Below, in pieces: positions 22,701 to 34,445 of a DNA stretch of 64,000 nucleotides. The DNA is taken from assembly GCA_003508835.1 (NCBI GenBank), contig PUFA01000062.1:1030001-1094000 (forward strand). The letters run 5' to 3'. This DNA comes from Eonycteris spelaea. Taxonomy: Eukaryota; Chordata; Mammalia; Chiroptera; Pteropodidae. Made by a program: the position numbers and the translations under genes. The first letter of the stretch is position 1. Each line of letters opens with the position of its first letter. Below the pieces are notes generated by a model. It worked only from the letters and a program-made list of their open reading frames with translations, made no database searches and was not told where the DNA came from.

Positions 22701-24139
22701 TATAGCAATATGGTATTTTTTCCCACACCTTCAGAAGAGAAACTGCTGCAGAGAGATAGAATTTTGGCCAGAAACAGGCAAACAAATGTAGAAACTGCAA
22801 ATGTAGAAACTGTGTCACAAGAATACAGTATGAAATATTATTTTAAATAACTTGTTTCTTCTGCAGTCAACAGTTCAGTAAAAGGTGTCAGGGCACCTGA
22901 TTTTCCATAAAAGCCAAAGTCTCCAGTTTTTCGACCTCATCCATACACACTATTAGAAAATTATCTATAGGAATGTGAGAAACAGCCCTCTTTCGAGTCT
23001 ACTCGAAATGGTGTTCCACTGGTAGCAGAATAAATCCAAATCCTCATTTAAAAAAATAATTTTAAAAATCGTTTTTAATAAAAAATATCCTTAGAAAAAA
23101 CCTTCTGAATTCTTGTAAAGGGCCTGCAATCCCTTCCAGAACATGGCAGGTTATTAATTAAATTTAATTGATAATTCCTATAGGATATCAATCTATCTTC
23201 TAGGTCCACTGGTTCACGCGCGTCCTCCTCAAGAAGTTAAGATTAAGGCCAACCTGAACTGAAGTTGTTCCCTAGCCCATCTTATTTCTCCAAACCTACT
23301 GTTTCCACCTCTTGGAATATTACTAGACTCTCGGCCTCCTCATTTTTTTCATTGCAAAATTCTACCTAGGAAATCCAGATCCATTTAAAAATATTTCTTA
23401 AAAAAAATTATCCTGATCTCATTTATCTACCTAGAAGGAATCTTCATTCCTTTGTACTTCTTCACACCATAGCTCATTTATTTGTTTATAAGCTTACATT
23501 TTATTAGATGGAAGGGACTTTGAACTGAATGAAATAAATTTTTGAAGCAAATGATATATACTTAAAATTTACCTTTTGTTAAATAGTCATGGATTCTCTT
23601 TACAATAATTCTCTTTAACAACAACAAAAAAATCACTTTATAATGTTAATCTGAATTGTATCTTTTTGCAAAACCTGTGGGGGTGGTGAGAAAGAGAATC
23701 CCTTGTTTACCTTGGCAACATTCAGATTAAACCATCTCTAAGAATTAAATCATCAGAAAGTTACAAAAGCAGTCAAGCTGATATTGTGGGCAATTGGCTA
23801 CTGTTTAATTTGCAATTACATGCATAATTTAGAACCATTTTAAGATAACTTACTCTCCAGAGTATTGCTAACATATCAGCTGGTATAAAACACAATTTGA
23901 GGAAGAAAAAACATCACATGTAGTAATTTTTATATGAAATAAGAATCTTAAACAGGGTGTTAATCTCATAAATTGAGAAAAGTAGTCTGTTTCATAATTG
24001 TGTAACATATTGATAAAATGTTTACTCCCCAGTGTTAGCTTCTTTATATGTGGAATTTTCAATTAAAACTAAATACAGTCATGCTTGGGAGCCATCAATT
24101 GCATGATGCTTTACTATAGGTCAATCAAGGTATTTTAAA

Positions 24140-24176
24140 TACACACACACACACGCGCACACACACACACACACAT
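24140..24176. repeat. (CA)n microsatellite
   Basis: CA repeat with an internal GCGC interruption (acacgcgcac). Confidence 0.9.
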
Positions 24177-25439
24177 ATCAATCTTTTCTATTTCTAATAA
24201 TACAGCTGAGTTATTCATTCACACTTACTATATTTATTATAACCAACAACCTTTCAGTAAAAGCTTAATAACAGGTGCTTTGACAAATGGGCATGCAGCT
24301 ATATAATGTGAAGACGGTGAACACAGCAGCTTACTTACCAGAAAAAGATATACAGAGAATAAGGGCTAAAGTACAGAAATAATAGTCTTCAAATTTCAAA
24401 AAAAGGACGTTGTAATCTATTGAACATTCTGGTGAAGATGGATACATAACCTACTGTCCAAGAAATGCCTTCTGACCTTGTGATTCCAGAACATTCATCA
24501 ACTAACAATAGATATTTTAAAACATGATTTTTTTCTCGCATACAAAAGTCCTGACTAAGGTGTAAAAAAGCACAGGATCCAGTCCCAATAACAGCATCAA
24601 ACAGCATACCGGAAACCCTTAAGTGTAATCAAGAAAGCTTTATTTTCCAAGATACTAATTTTTAAAGTATACAAAGAATACACATTAAAGCGACACCATC
24701 TGGAACACCTTCTGTTTAGTGCTTTTTAGAGCAAAAATGCTCTGTGTGTAGAAAATATTACTGCCATATTTTTCTGTCTAAAGATACTCATTCTGTGCAT
24801 AAGGAGAAAATTACTATGAAGATTAAAATACATATCTAAATAGTGACTATATTCAGTGGATGATTATCAATTTATGAACTTTTCCAGTTCAGAGGGTTCT
24901 TTCTCCCCCTTGCCTCGAAGGAACATTAATATATTTTAGCACCTTAATCAAAGGTAGACAAGGAAAAGGAAAGATGTGAAATTCATTCATTAAATTTATT
25001 TATGATTTGCGATTCTGGTTCAAGCGTTTACTAGCAAAAAAAAAAATTAAAACTTACAGCTAGTTGATTTCTTGTTCTTTCAATTATTCACTATCTTTGT
25101 ATGTCATCGATATTAATAACTACAAGTTGTTTTATTTCTTAAAGCCACAATTTTATGTCATCGACAATTCTAACACAATCTACTTTAGCTTACTGTCATT
25201 ATTTCCCAAGGTGCTAATAGAGAAAGAGCGAGATAAGAAAGAGGGAAATGCAATGAAAATCTCTTATTTGGACATGGTATTAAAACACCTCTTAAGCAAT
25301 CACATCTATAATGAACAGGTCTTGTTTGAGTACTGGGAGAGAAGTATACCTTATCTCGGTAAATGAAATAACCGTTCATAAAGTCATCCAGGCCAAAAGC
25401 TCAGAAATCATCTTGATTTTCTAGTTCACAAAGAAGTAA

Positions 25440-26270
25440 TACCATCAACACCATTAAACTGGTGCCTCTCTCAGAACACCAGATTTACAAAGCTACCAAT
25501 ATCCAAAACCACCCATCAATCCCTCCTTTTTTCTTCTTTCAACTGAAAGACCCTGCTCTGCCTATCATCTCTTTTATACCTTCAATTGCTCCCCCTTTTT
25601 GTCTCTTTCCCAACAAGATTTAAGCTGTACAAGTTAAACCATCTAAAAACAAACAGTATACATAGTCCCTTCCTGGGTCAAATCTCTGCTACCTCGCTAA
25701 TCCTATTAACCTCCAGACATCCTTGACAAACTGTTCTTACCAGCTGTTTCAATTTTCTCAGTTACCAACCTTAAAGTAATCCAGTTTCCCCTTATCACTT
25801 CTGCTCTCTTTAAAAGTCACCAGATGAAGCCTGCATCAGGAAGCACCTGACACTCTTGACTATTCTTCTTGAAGCACTTTCTTTCTAGGCTTTGTGACAG
25901 ACATTCTCATGGTTTCCTGCCTCACTCTCTGGGTAAACTAGCTTAATATTGCAGGACAGCTACTCCTCCTGACAACTGCCGCACCTCAAAGTGATATGTA
26001 TTCATCAAGGCTCCAACACAGTACTTCTTCCCTAAGTGATTTCACCTTCTCCCTTCTATATACAGGTAACATCAAAATCTGTATTTCCACCCACAAACTT
26101 TTACATGAACATCAGATCCATAGATATAACTTTCTCCTAGCAATTTCTCCTTATATATAGATGTTTATAAGCACCTCACGCTCAACACATAAAATCAAAC
26201 TCATCATTTCCCAAGTTCTTCCCGTATCTGCTTTTTGATCCACTATTCTACGTCTCAAGTCCATTTGCTT
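25440..26270 (+). mobile_element. L2 LINE body including former reverse-transcriptase region
   Basis: Near the end, 'agcacctcacgctcaacaca' with 'aaaatcaaactcatcatttc' corresponds to the L2 ORF2 stretch that encodes LKLNMSKTEL. The upstream pyrimidine-rich text fits the rest of the body. There is no open frame. Confidence 0.6.
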
Positions 26271-26287
26271 ACATAATACGTACAAAT

Positions 26288-26335
26288 TCACATGCACACA
26301 TATATGTATATACATATGTACGTATGTGTGTGTAA
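26288..26335. repeat. TA/TG-rich low-complexity tract
   Basis: Alternating purine-pyrimidine run ('catatatgtatatacatatg', then 'tacgtatgtgtgtgt'). Confidence 0.8.
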
Positions 26336-28019
26336 ATCCATAAATACATATGAGACCCTATTCTGCACCACACAAGGTGCCAGGTGCTGGTACACCTGGC
26401 ACACTCTTTATTCAGTCAGGATTGATAACCTAGCGCACTCACCATTTGCCAGGCTGAATCTTTATTCACACTTCTGACCTTCTTTCTGCTTCATGTTTAA
26501 TTAGGTAAGCACTATATGGATATATATAGTTCTAGTAAAATAACGTTTTAAGTTTTCTAATAAAAATGTTATTTTCTAAAAAAGAGATGAAACTTTAAAT
26601 TCTAGTAATTGATTCTGTTTAAGCTCTAAGTACATTTGTTGATTTAATTTTTAAGAATGATCTGTACAAAAGCATTGGTAAATTAACACTTGTTTTAAAA
26701 AGTAAAAATCTTTAGGTTGTTAAATTAGAAATTGACCTCGCCCTGATGTCAAAACATTATTCTCCTTAATGTCAGACGGACTGTCTATGTGCTTATAATA
26801 ATGCCTGGTACACAGGAAGTTCTATACATTCTTATCATTGTATTACTGTTATTATCAGAATATTATTGGTTTGGAGAAAACAGAAAAAGCAAGTAAAACT
26901 AGGATATAAGCATGTGATAAATACAGTTGTTTTAAAATGGTACATTTTGTATAGCCAGTATTCAAAGAGATTATTTTAAAAAATAACTTGTTTACATATT
27001 TGTCCCACTCCCATCCTGGCACATTCCTTGTTCTTCACTTTCATAAAATATGCTTTCAACAGAATTTGTTAATAGCACATGTAGATAAAAACTTTGAAAT
27101 TATAATCAAAAACATAATTAATCAGTTTTGACCATTATTTTGGAATATCATTAGTTTTCAATGATTCTGTGACTCAGAGTGTAGCTGAGTTTACCTCCTG
27201 CTTCCTGGAATCCAGGGGAAAGGTCAAGATGTTACAAAGAACGAAACATTTAGTCTTCTGCTTCCCTATCTTGCATCCCCGAGGAAGTATGCTGCTTGCA
27301 ACAAAAATCACTAAATAAAAATCCGTCAACTCAAATAATTCTAATCCACCTTTGCTACGTTTTATTAAAACCTATGTGCCACTAATCAAATGTTTCTTGG
27401 ATAGAAAATGATAGAAAAATACTTCGGCTACAGTAAACTGAAGAAAAATATGTCTGTGTGTGTGTAATAGAAATACAATAAAATCAACTAGCAAGTTGCT
27501 GCTTGCTTATTTGTTTAAGAACATAAACTCTGACAGCTCAGACACCAAATCTGTATCGTTGACCATTTTTTCCTGCCATGGCGGTAGCAGGCAGCAGACA
27601 TTCCATAAACATTAAATATAAAAACTGCTCTTGTGCTAGCACTTTAATAATACCTTCTATACATAACACCATCCCATTAGTATTTCTGAACATATAATTA
27701 ACAGTACTCTGACAGTACAGTAAAACCAGCGTCCAGTACCAAAATCAGAATCTAAAGCATAATGAACCATTATAATCTCAGAAATAAATAAAACCCAAGA
27801 TCCTAATTATGCCTGTAAATTAAAAAACACACTCTGACATAAATATCTAATAAGCAATCGGTCTGCTGTCTAAAGCTGTTGATATCCTCCCAAGAAGTGG
27901 AGGAAAAGTCAGGTTAACCGGTGAAAGTCATTATTCTTATTAGCAGCAAGGAAAGTAACCAGAGCAGCATCCTAACGGCACACTCACTCTTGCCTCCCAA
28001 GAGACAATTCATCTGGAGT

Positions 28020-28610
28020 CAGAGAAGTCCTTTAAAAGCATAAATCAGACCATTCCACTTCCGAGCTTTCAAACTGAACACCTTCTCATCATGCTTAGAA
28101 TAAAATTCAAATATGTATTACACATCATGACATATAAAGACCCTATATGATTTGGCCCAGGGATATCTCTGAAATCATTTCTTCCCACTTTCTAACTCAC
28201 TCAAATCTCCCCAGCCATAGCAGCTTCCTTGAAGACCCTGGACATGCCAAGTACGACACACTCTTAGGGTCTTCAAAATATCCTTGACACTATAGCTTGA
28301 ACACTGCTTCATGGTTTGCTTCTTCACATTATGTAGATCTCTGATCCAAATACTTTCTTTACCACCCCGTTCTGTTTTACAGAATGCTGTTCCATCAGCC
28401 TAACTTATTTTTCTTTAAGCATTTAAAATTGATAGACACAATATTAATTTTTTTTTCCTGCTTATATTGTTACCTTCATTCGCTACATGCTTCATGAGGG
28501 CAGGGACCATGTCTTTCTATTCATCGCTATATATATCCCCAATAGCTATTACAGTACCTGATGCACAGCAGATAATTCATATATATTGAAAAAGTTAATA
28601 AATTCAAAAA
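28020..28610 (+). mobile_element. L2 LINE 3' end
   Basis: One of the best-preserved L2 copies in the window: 'tcagaccattccacttccga', 'aaagaccctatatgatttgg' and 'catgagggcagggaccatgt', then 'tatatccccaatagc' and 'cagtacctgatgcacagcag' at the 3' terminus. Confidence 0.85.
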
Positions 28611-28967
28611 ATCGTATTTTAGCTATGCATGACTGGCATGCAAAAATAATTCAGTATATTATTTATACCTCTATATATTTACAACTACCAAGTGCTTCCG
28701 AATACTTAAACGTGAATGCCCCAGAAGGATCTAGTTCTATAGGAAATTACAACAATTGATCATACTGAGTTTGTCAGAACAAATATAAAAATATGCAAGC
28801 TTCATGGTGTACTGCTTCTACTGAAGAATGTACACATATACACACACACATACACTTCAGAAAATATCCAGCAGGCTATGAAATACTGGGTTCTCACAAG
28901 AAGATAACCAAAATAAGATAACCCTAGAGTTACTGCAATACAGAGGCAAAAGCAAAAATGCACTTAC

Positions 28968-29031
28968 CTTCCTTTTTCTACCAAGAGCAAGACATCCATT
29001 TTTTCCCCATTTTGAACCACTGTACTGATTG
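28968..29031 (-). CDS. ARAP2: ARAP2 exon 10: short PH4 exon
   Basis: 64 bases, acceptor tccctctag/CAATCA, donor GGAAG/gtaagt. It encodes (T)ISTVVQNGEKMDVLLLVEKG(R), middle strands of the fourth PH domain. Although short, both splice sites are strong and both phases fit (A/CA before, AG/A after). Only 201 bases separate it from the preceding exon, while almost 11 kb separate it from the next. Confidence 0.94.
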
Positions 29032-29232
29032 CTAGAGGGAGAAGATAAAAGCATTAAAATATTTATTAAGAACATTTTACTAGATACCCGTAAAGATACA
29101 ATTACTAATACTCCTTAGTCATATGCTTGGAAGTCAGCCATCCTAATTTCATGTAAAAGCTATCATTCCCATATTCGATAAAGAGCTGTGCCCAAAATAT
29201 AAGTGAGACCAAAAAAAAAAAAAAAATCTTAC

Positions 29233-29431
29233 TTAGCTCTTGCAGTCTTCTTAAGTGCATTCTATCTTCCTGAACTTCTTGCGTTTGAAGGCAAAAACGC
29301 AAACTAGATTTGTCCATAGCAAACCAGCCTTTCTTCCACTGATCCAGCGCATGACAGTCTTTGTAGTAGAGTTGACCAATCAAATCGTAGTCAGCTTCTG
29401 TTAAGTTTTCAGCAACAAAGGGAACAAAATG
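29233..29431 (-). CDS. ARAP2: ARAP2 exon 9: linker and start of PH4
   Basis: 199 bases, acceptor tttaacag/CATTTT, donor GAGCTAA/gtaaga. It encodes 66 residues: a linker (HFVPFVAENLTEADYDLI), then GQLYYKDCHALDQWKKGWFA and MDKSSLRFCLQ, the opening strands of the fourth PH domain. A helical charged stretch, EVQEDRMHLRRLQEL, closes the exon. On the transcript the donor is followed at once by a 16-base U run (29226-29211). It ends one base into a threonine codon. Confidence 0.96.
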
Positions 29432-30078
29432 CTGTTAAAACAAATACAGAAAAGTAATAAAGACAGTGAAAACAGGAACTCCCTTCCCTACATGCAGCTA
29501 TGAGGGAAGGTGGAAAAAGTATCTTTGTTTTCTATTTTAAAGATTTAGACGTAACCCAAATTTCGAAATAACTATTTAAACTTGCTTTCAGTCTTAAAAC
29601 TGATGCATTTTCAAATGGCGGCATCTTAAGCCATTTTTCTTGATATATATAGAATTGAAATAGGAAGACATTCTCTTTGTTGATGCGTGGCATTTTTCAA
29701 AATGTCAACTTTAAATGTTTGCCTCCATTTGTATCTTTTACTGAATCTGTCCCTTTCCCCTTTCTGAATACTATGAATAAGATATCTGCCGGTGAAAACA
29801 CATACAAAGAAATGACTTTACAATATTGAAAAAATCTTAATCATCAAAACATGGTCTTAATTTGAAGAATGATTTCTCCAAGTTCCTACATTAATTTCTT
29901 CTACATTTAAAGCTCTAGGAAGGTAACTCATTTCTTCCAATTGCAACCTTTGAAAACCTAATGAAGTATGGACTTTCTTCCCAAAATCTTGCATAAAATT
30001 TCTATGGACCTATAAAGCTCAATCATAGACCCCAAGTTGAGAATCTTCTCTGGATTTAAGGTAATAATATTTAAATAC
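29432..30078 (-). other. ARAP2 intron between exons 8 and 9
   Basis: Short intron of 647 bases, AT-rich, with no repeat or gene that I can name. Confidence 0.7.
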
Positions 30079-30181
30079 CTTAGCTATCGCCTCTGTCCAC
30101 TTTCTTTGGGCTTGAGATGTTTCCGCTCCAAATAAAAACGCACGTTCGGAGGGCAAATAGATCTCAAAGGTATAGATGGGC
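30079..30181 (-). CDS. ARAP2: ARAP2 exon 8: end of PH3
   Basis: 103 bases, acceptor tgctgtag/GCCCAT, donor GCTAAG/gtattt. It encodes PIYTFEIYLPSERAFLFGAE and TSQAQRKWTEAIAK. The last stretch is the C-terminal amphipathic PH helix with its invariant tryptophan (QRKWTEAI). Phase 2 in and phase 0 out, joining the exon at 29233-29431 cleanly. Confidence 0.95.
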
Positions 30182-32223
30182 CTACAGCACACATAAATAA
30201 AAAGATATCACTAGTTATGTCTGGCTCTTATGAAACCAACTCACATAAAAGTCAAGTTTTTAAATTAAATTCATTTTGAAAACTGGAAAATGCTGTGAAA
30301 TCAATCTATCACATTTCTGTTGATGGTTTGTACTTTATTCAAATGAGTTAAATAGAACACACTGGATCGTACAAAATGAAAATCCTTCTGATTGTACTTA
30401 TTTTCTGCACGATTTTGTTGATGTCCTGGACGCTCCTGAGTTAACCAATGATGTGTCAAAAGGCTTTCCTTGGTCTTCTCTTCCCTCTCACACTACTCCT
30501 TTTTGATTGACTCTGACCAATTGTTCAAAGTAAACATTGTGCAAAAAATTCTCCAATTCGCTGTCATCTTGTCTTACATCACAAAGTTTCCTTACATCAT
30601 CTCATCTTATTCTGAAATCCCATCTCCTTACTCTAGATAAAATCAGAGTAACATCATATGTCCTGAATTCTTCCTTTGGTTCCTCTTCCACAGTTTCAAT
30701 TAATTCCTGGAACATGCTAAGTATGTATGTTACCATTACCTAAAAAAAAAGAACACACACTCAAAATACCCTATATCAAAGTCATCTTCCTTCTTCCTTT
30801 TTTTTTTTCTTTCTACCCCAAATCTGTTGAATCTCCTTCATGTTCCAATTTAGAGGAACATATACTTCATCAACAAGCTCAAAACCACGTCGTTTAATTA
30901 TTCTTTCCCTTAGCACCAGCTCTTCATTTAGTCAGTCAGGCATTTAATCTTATCAAATCGATCATAATATGCTCTCAACTCACTGTTTTTAAATTATATC
31001 TTCCTCTAGAAATTTTCAGTTAATTACAGTCTCTCTTCTTCCAATCTCTTCCTTACCATTATATCCAGCTTCCTTACCAAAATATAAATCTGTATAACTC
31101 TTCAGTGCCTACATACTGAATTCGAACTCTATAATATGCTATTTAAGATGATTCAGAATCTGGCTACAATGATTATTTTTTAACTGCATTTCACTATAGA
31201 TGCTTTCTCCCAATCACCTACTTGTACCAGTAACATCCTAACAAGAATGTTTTATTTTTAAATATAATTATATGCTGACATAAACTAATATTATTTTATT
31301 TACTAATTATGGAGTTTTATACATAGAATGCATTTATTTTAACATTCCACAGCAAGACAAGTTAAAATGATAATTCATTTAAAATAAAAGTTCTGTTAAA
31401 ATTAAAACAGAAATGAATCAACCAAAAATCAATTTTGTTTGAATAAAAAATTAGATTTACTAGAAAGCAAGTTATCTTGACTCATATATATTGGTCATTA
31501 TGTAATAATAATATGTTCCATGTAATTTTATGTAAATAACAAAGCTTTACAAATCTCTTCCACTTCTTACATAAACTTATATTAAATAATATGATCCTAA
31601 ACAATTGATTTTGGCAGATTTTAATATTTATATGTTTTCATTAATTACAACACAAAACGTGAAAAGAAACTTTCACAATAAAGGTGCTCTAAGTCCTCAT
31701 AGACATTGATTAAACTGTTCCGAGTCAATATAATGCTTACTCTTTCAATTGCAACTTTTTTGAGACAAAATGTCACAGTAGATCTTTAAGAAGATTAGCA
31801 CTTCTATGTTATTAAATATACTATTTTGTTTACATTAAAATAAATCATCAAATATTTCCTTTGTCATACATTTGAACCATGATGTATTAAATGAATGCAT
31901 AAACTTTGCCATTAGTCCACCTTTAAATAATAAGTCATAGAAATTATAGGATATGTTCAAGAATGACATAGTACAAATTTATTTAAGATGAGATGCAAAC
32001 ATGCTAGCCTTTCACATTACCTAGTATGATATTTTAATTTTCCAACTTTTTAGTGAATTCCCTAAGGAACTTACAGAAGTGGCAAAATGAGTAGGCATCA
32101 AGAAATCATTCAACCTTTCTACAATAAGCAACTGAAGAACTGAAATAACAAAACCCTTATTACCTGGTATGATAAATATCAGAAAATACTTTTCGTCTCC
32201 TGCCTGTTTAATGATAGACTTAC
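30182..32223 (-). other. ARAP2 intron between exons 7 and 8
   Basis: Intron of 2.0 kb. A degraded L2 on the plus strand occupies about 30430-31240. The rest is AT-rich unique sequence. Confidence 0.65.
30430..31240 (+). mobile_element. L2 LINE fragment, degraded
   Basis: Recognisable at 31085-31180 ('cagtgcctacatactgaatt', 'gattcagaatctggctacaa'), the decayed form of the L2 'cctacaggataaagtcc ... cacaatctggcccc' region. The upstream part is less certain. Confidence 0.55.
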
Positions 32224-32368
32224 CCAGTGTTTAAATAGAAGTCTTCTTTGTGGACAGCCAGGCAGATAACTTCATTGATATTAATGGTGCCACTAGGTGT
32301 GGTAGACTTGTTATTTTCATAATAACTCAAAAAGCCTCCTTCTAAAACACACCATTTTTTATTTGTCT
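32224..32368 (-). CDS. ARAP2: ARAP2 exon 7: core of PH3
   Basis: 145 bases, acceptor aattcttag/AGACAA, donor ACACTGG/gtaagt. It encodes TNKKWCVLEGGFLSYYENNK, then STTPSGTININEVICLAVHK and EDFYLNT. The KKWCVLEGGFLSYY motif is the typical second and third beta strand of PH domains. The acceptor sequence tagag offers a second AG two bases downstream, but only the first keeps the frame with the exon at 42126-42260. It ends two bases into a glycine codon. Confidence 0.95.
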
Positions 32369-32489
32369 CTAAGAATTTAAAACAAAACAAATAATAAGTT
32401 AAACTATATCAAACTCTAATTTTAAAAAAATACATGGTTTAAATGACAGGATTCAAATAAATTTATTAATTTCCTATTTTGTGTAAAGA

Positions 32490-33990
32490 ACATTGCTATT
32501 GCTGCATGGGATATAAAGTTGTCACACTCTGCTCTTAAAAATTTTACAGTCTAGTAGCAAGGAATATATAAGACAAAAATAACTATGACATTGATGACCA
32601 GTGAAGCAGGCAGAGCCAATAAAGGACTGCTACAAAACAACTCTGTAACAGCAAAGATTGATGTCTGTAAAGAGTTAGGTAGAAAAAAAGTATAGGGTAA
32701 AAAGTAAGAACATGGCTAAATTTATGAATGCAAAGGAAGGAGGAGTCAGCAACTCTAGTGCCTTTAGTGTCTTGGTTAGGGGACTTAAATTCATCTTGTA
32801 AGGGGTCAGCACACTACAGCCTGCAAGCCCAAGGCCAAATCTAGACCATTACTTGTTTTTGTAAATAAAGTTTTATTGAAACACAGCCACACTCATTCAT
32901 TTATGACTTGTTTGTGACTGCTTTCCCATGACAAAGGTAGATCTGAGTTGCAGCACAGACCATCTGACCTACAAAGCTTAAAATGTTTACTATCTGGTCT
33001 TTTAAGTCTGCAGAGTATTGATCCTATAATTGATGGTGAACCATTAAAATGGTTTCAGCAGAGGACAATCAGATTTACATTTCACACACTCTGCTTACTG
33101 TGAAAAATGGATTTGAGAAAGTGAGGCCAGAGGCAGAAAACCAGCTAGGATACTGTTGACAAAGTCCACCTGAGAGATGAAGATAGCTAAAAGCAGGACA
33201 GTGGTAAAAGGGATAAGAAAGGAGAGAGAGAGAGAGAGAAATGCATACATGCATTGTGTTCTGAGGAGATAAACATATACTGATTGGGCACAGAGAGTAA
33301 TGGGGAACTAATTTACAGTTGTACTATTTTTAGCTTTGATTACAAAGTTGGCAGTGATGCCCATTTTTATTTAAAAAAAATGAAGTAGAAATAGTTTCAA
33401 TGCATGCAATGTGAGCTCCCTTTTAGAAAGAGTGAATGAGAGATATCTTGGAAATCCAAGTAGACATATATTTTATGCATGTCACACTATGGATTTGCAT
33501 CTTGGAGCAAAGAAAGGTCTCGATAACTAGAGAGCCTTTAGGATGTAAGTAGCAATTAAGAATATAAAGTAACCAAGAATAAAATCCTAGTGAACTTAAA
33601 ATTACAAGGAGTTGTCAACTATACTTTAATTTAAAAATACGTATATATAAATGGAAAAAAAAACTGTAATGGATGAAGAGGGGTTCGTGAAAGCAATAAA
33701 GCAAATGAGACAGTGTGTAAAAAAGAAAAGGTAGAGTATTTCAAAAAGGAATGATTACTGATATTAAATATAGCAGATTTAATAAAATGAAGGCTGAAAA
33801 GATGTCAATTGGTCTTCATAATAAGGAGACAATTGTCCACTTTACTGAAAGTGCTGAGAAAGAAGCCAGGTTGCAGCATAATGATTACATGGGAAGAAGC
33901 GGAACCAGTCAGTATAGATCAATAACCTATGTCATAAAACAAAGGATATCGAAAGCTAAAATGAAAGCATGAGCTGTGGTAAGACAGCTG
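32490..33990 (-). mobile_element. L2 LINE, interrupted by a hAT element
   Basis: The plus strand shows the reverse complement of L2: 'ttttacagtctagtagcaag' near the 3' end, then, after the inserted element, 'aaaatggtttcagcagagga', 'caatcagatttacatttcac' and 'cacctgagagatgaagatag'. The orientation matches the gene. Confidence 0.65.
32797..33022. mobile_element. Non-autonomous hAT-type DNA transposon (MER family)
   Basis: Begins 'aggggtcagcacactacagc' and contains 'taaataaagttttattgaaa' and 'cacagccacactcattcatt', all recurrent in a well-known mammalian MER element with CAGGGGTCAGCAAACT-type inverted termini. The right terminus is decayed ('gcagagtattgatcc'). I cannot name the exact subfamily. 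It sits inside the L2 copy. Confidence 0.7.
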
Positions 33991-34289
33991 ACAAACAAAA
34001 AACATGTACTGAAATGAACTGAGAATGAACATTTTCTTTCTCAGAAACAGAAGGGAAATAAGGTAAGAATTGGAAAGATACAATCAGATCTTGAGGTAAG
34101 AAGATTATTTAACTATAATGGCATCCCACTCAGTTAACCCAATTTCTCCAAGACTGGGGTTAGGCACAACCTCTCCCAGGAATCTTCTTCAACCCTCTAT
34201 CCCTCTCACCAGGCCAAGTTAAGTATCTTCCTGCTGCATCCTTACAATCATGTGGACCCAAAAAAAAAGGGAGAACTGGAAGTCAAAGA

Positions 34290-34445
34290 CTCTGGGTTCT
34301 AATAATGACACCATCACTATCTGGGTACCACTGAAAAAAAGCTTAATTATTCTGTGCCCAGGTTCGTCATCTGTAAAATTGGGATATGAAACATCTAACT
34401 CATAAGAATACAGTGGTAATCGAATTATGCAATGCATATGAAACA
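34290..34445 (+). repeat. MIR SINE
   Basis: MIR core and 3' part: 'gactctgggttctaataatg', 'gttcgtcatctgtaaaattg' and 'ggatatgaaacatctaactc'. Confidence 0.75.

Larger units (their letters stand above)
18047..28967 (-). other. ARAP2 intron between exons 10 and 11 (10.9 kb)
   Basis: The largest complete intron here. It contains L2 copies on the plus strand (18470-19130, 25440-26270, 28020-28610), a G-rich tract (19384-19423), an L1 3' end (20750-21137), a T-rich, possibly old L1-derived stretch (21290-22700), and CA and TA/TG repeats (24140-24176, 26288-26335). Two 10-bp perfect hairpins lie at 22292-22316 and 26377-26402. No protein-coding or RNA gene seen. Confidence 0.65.

Noticed and set aside
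24140..24176. CRISPR-like or tandem array
   Set aside because: It is a simple CA microsatellite. The sequence is eukaryotic and no spacer structure exists.
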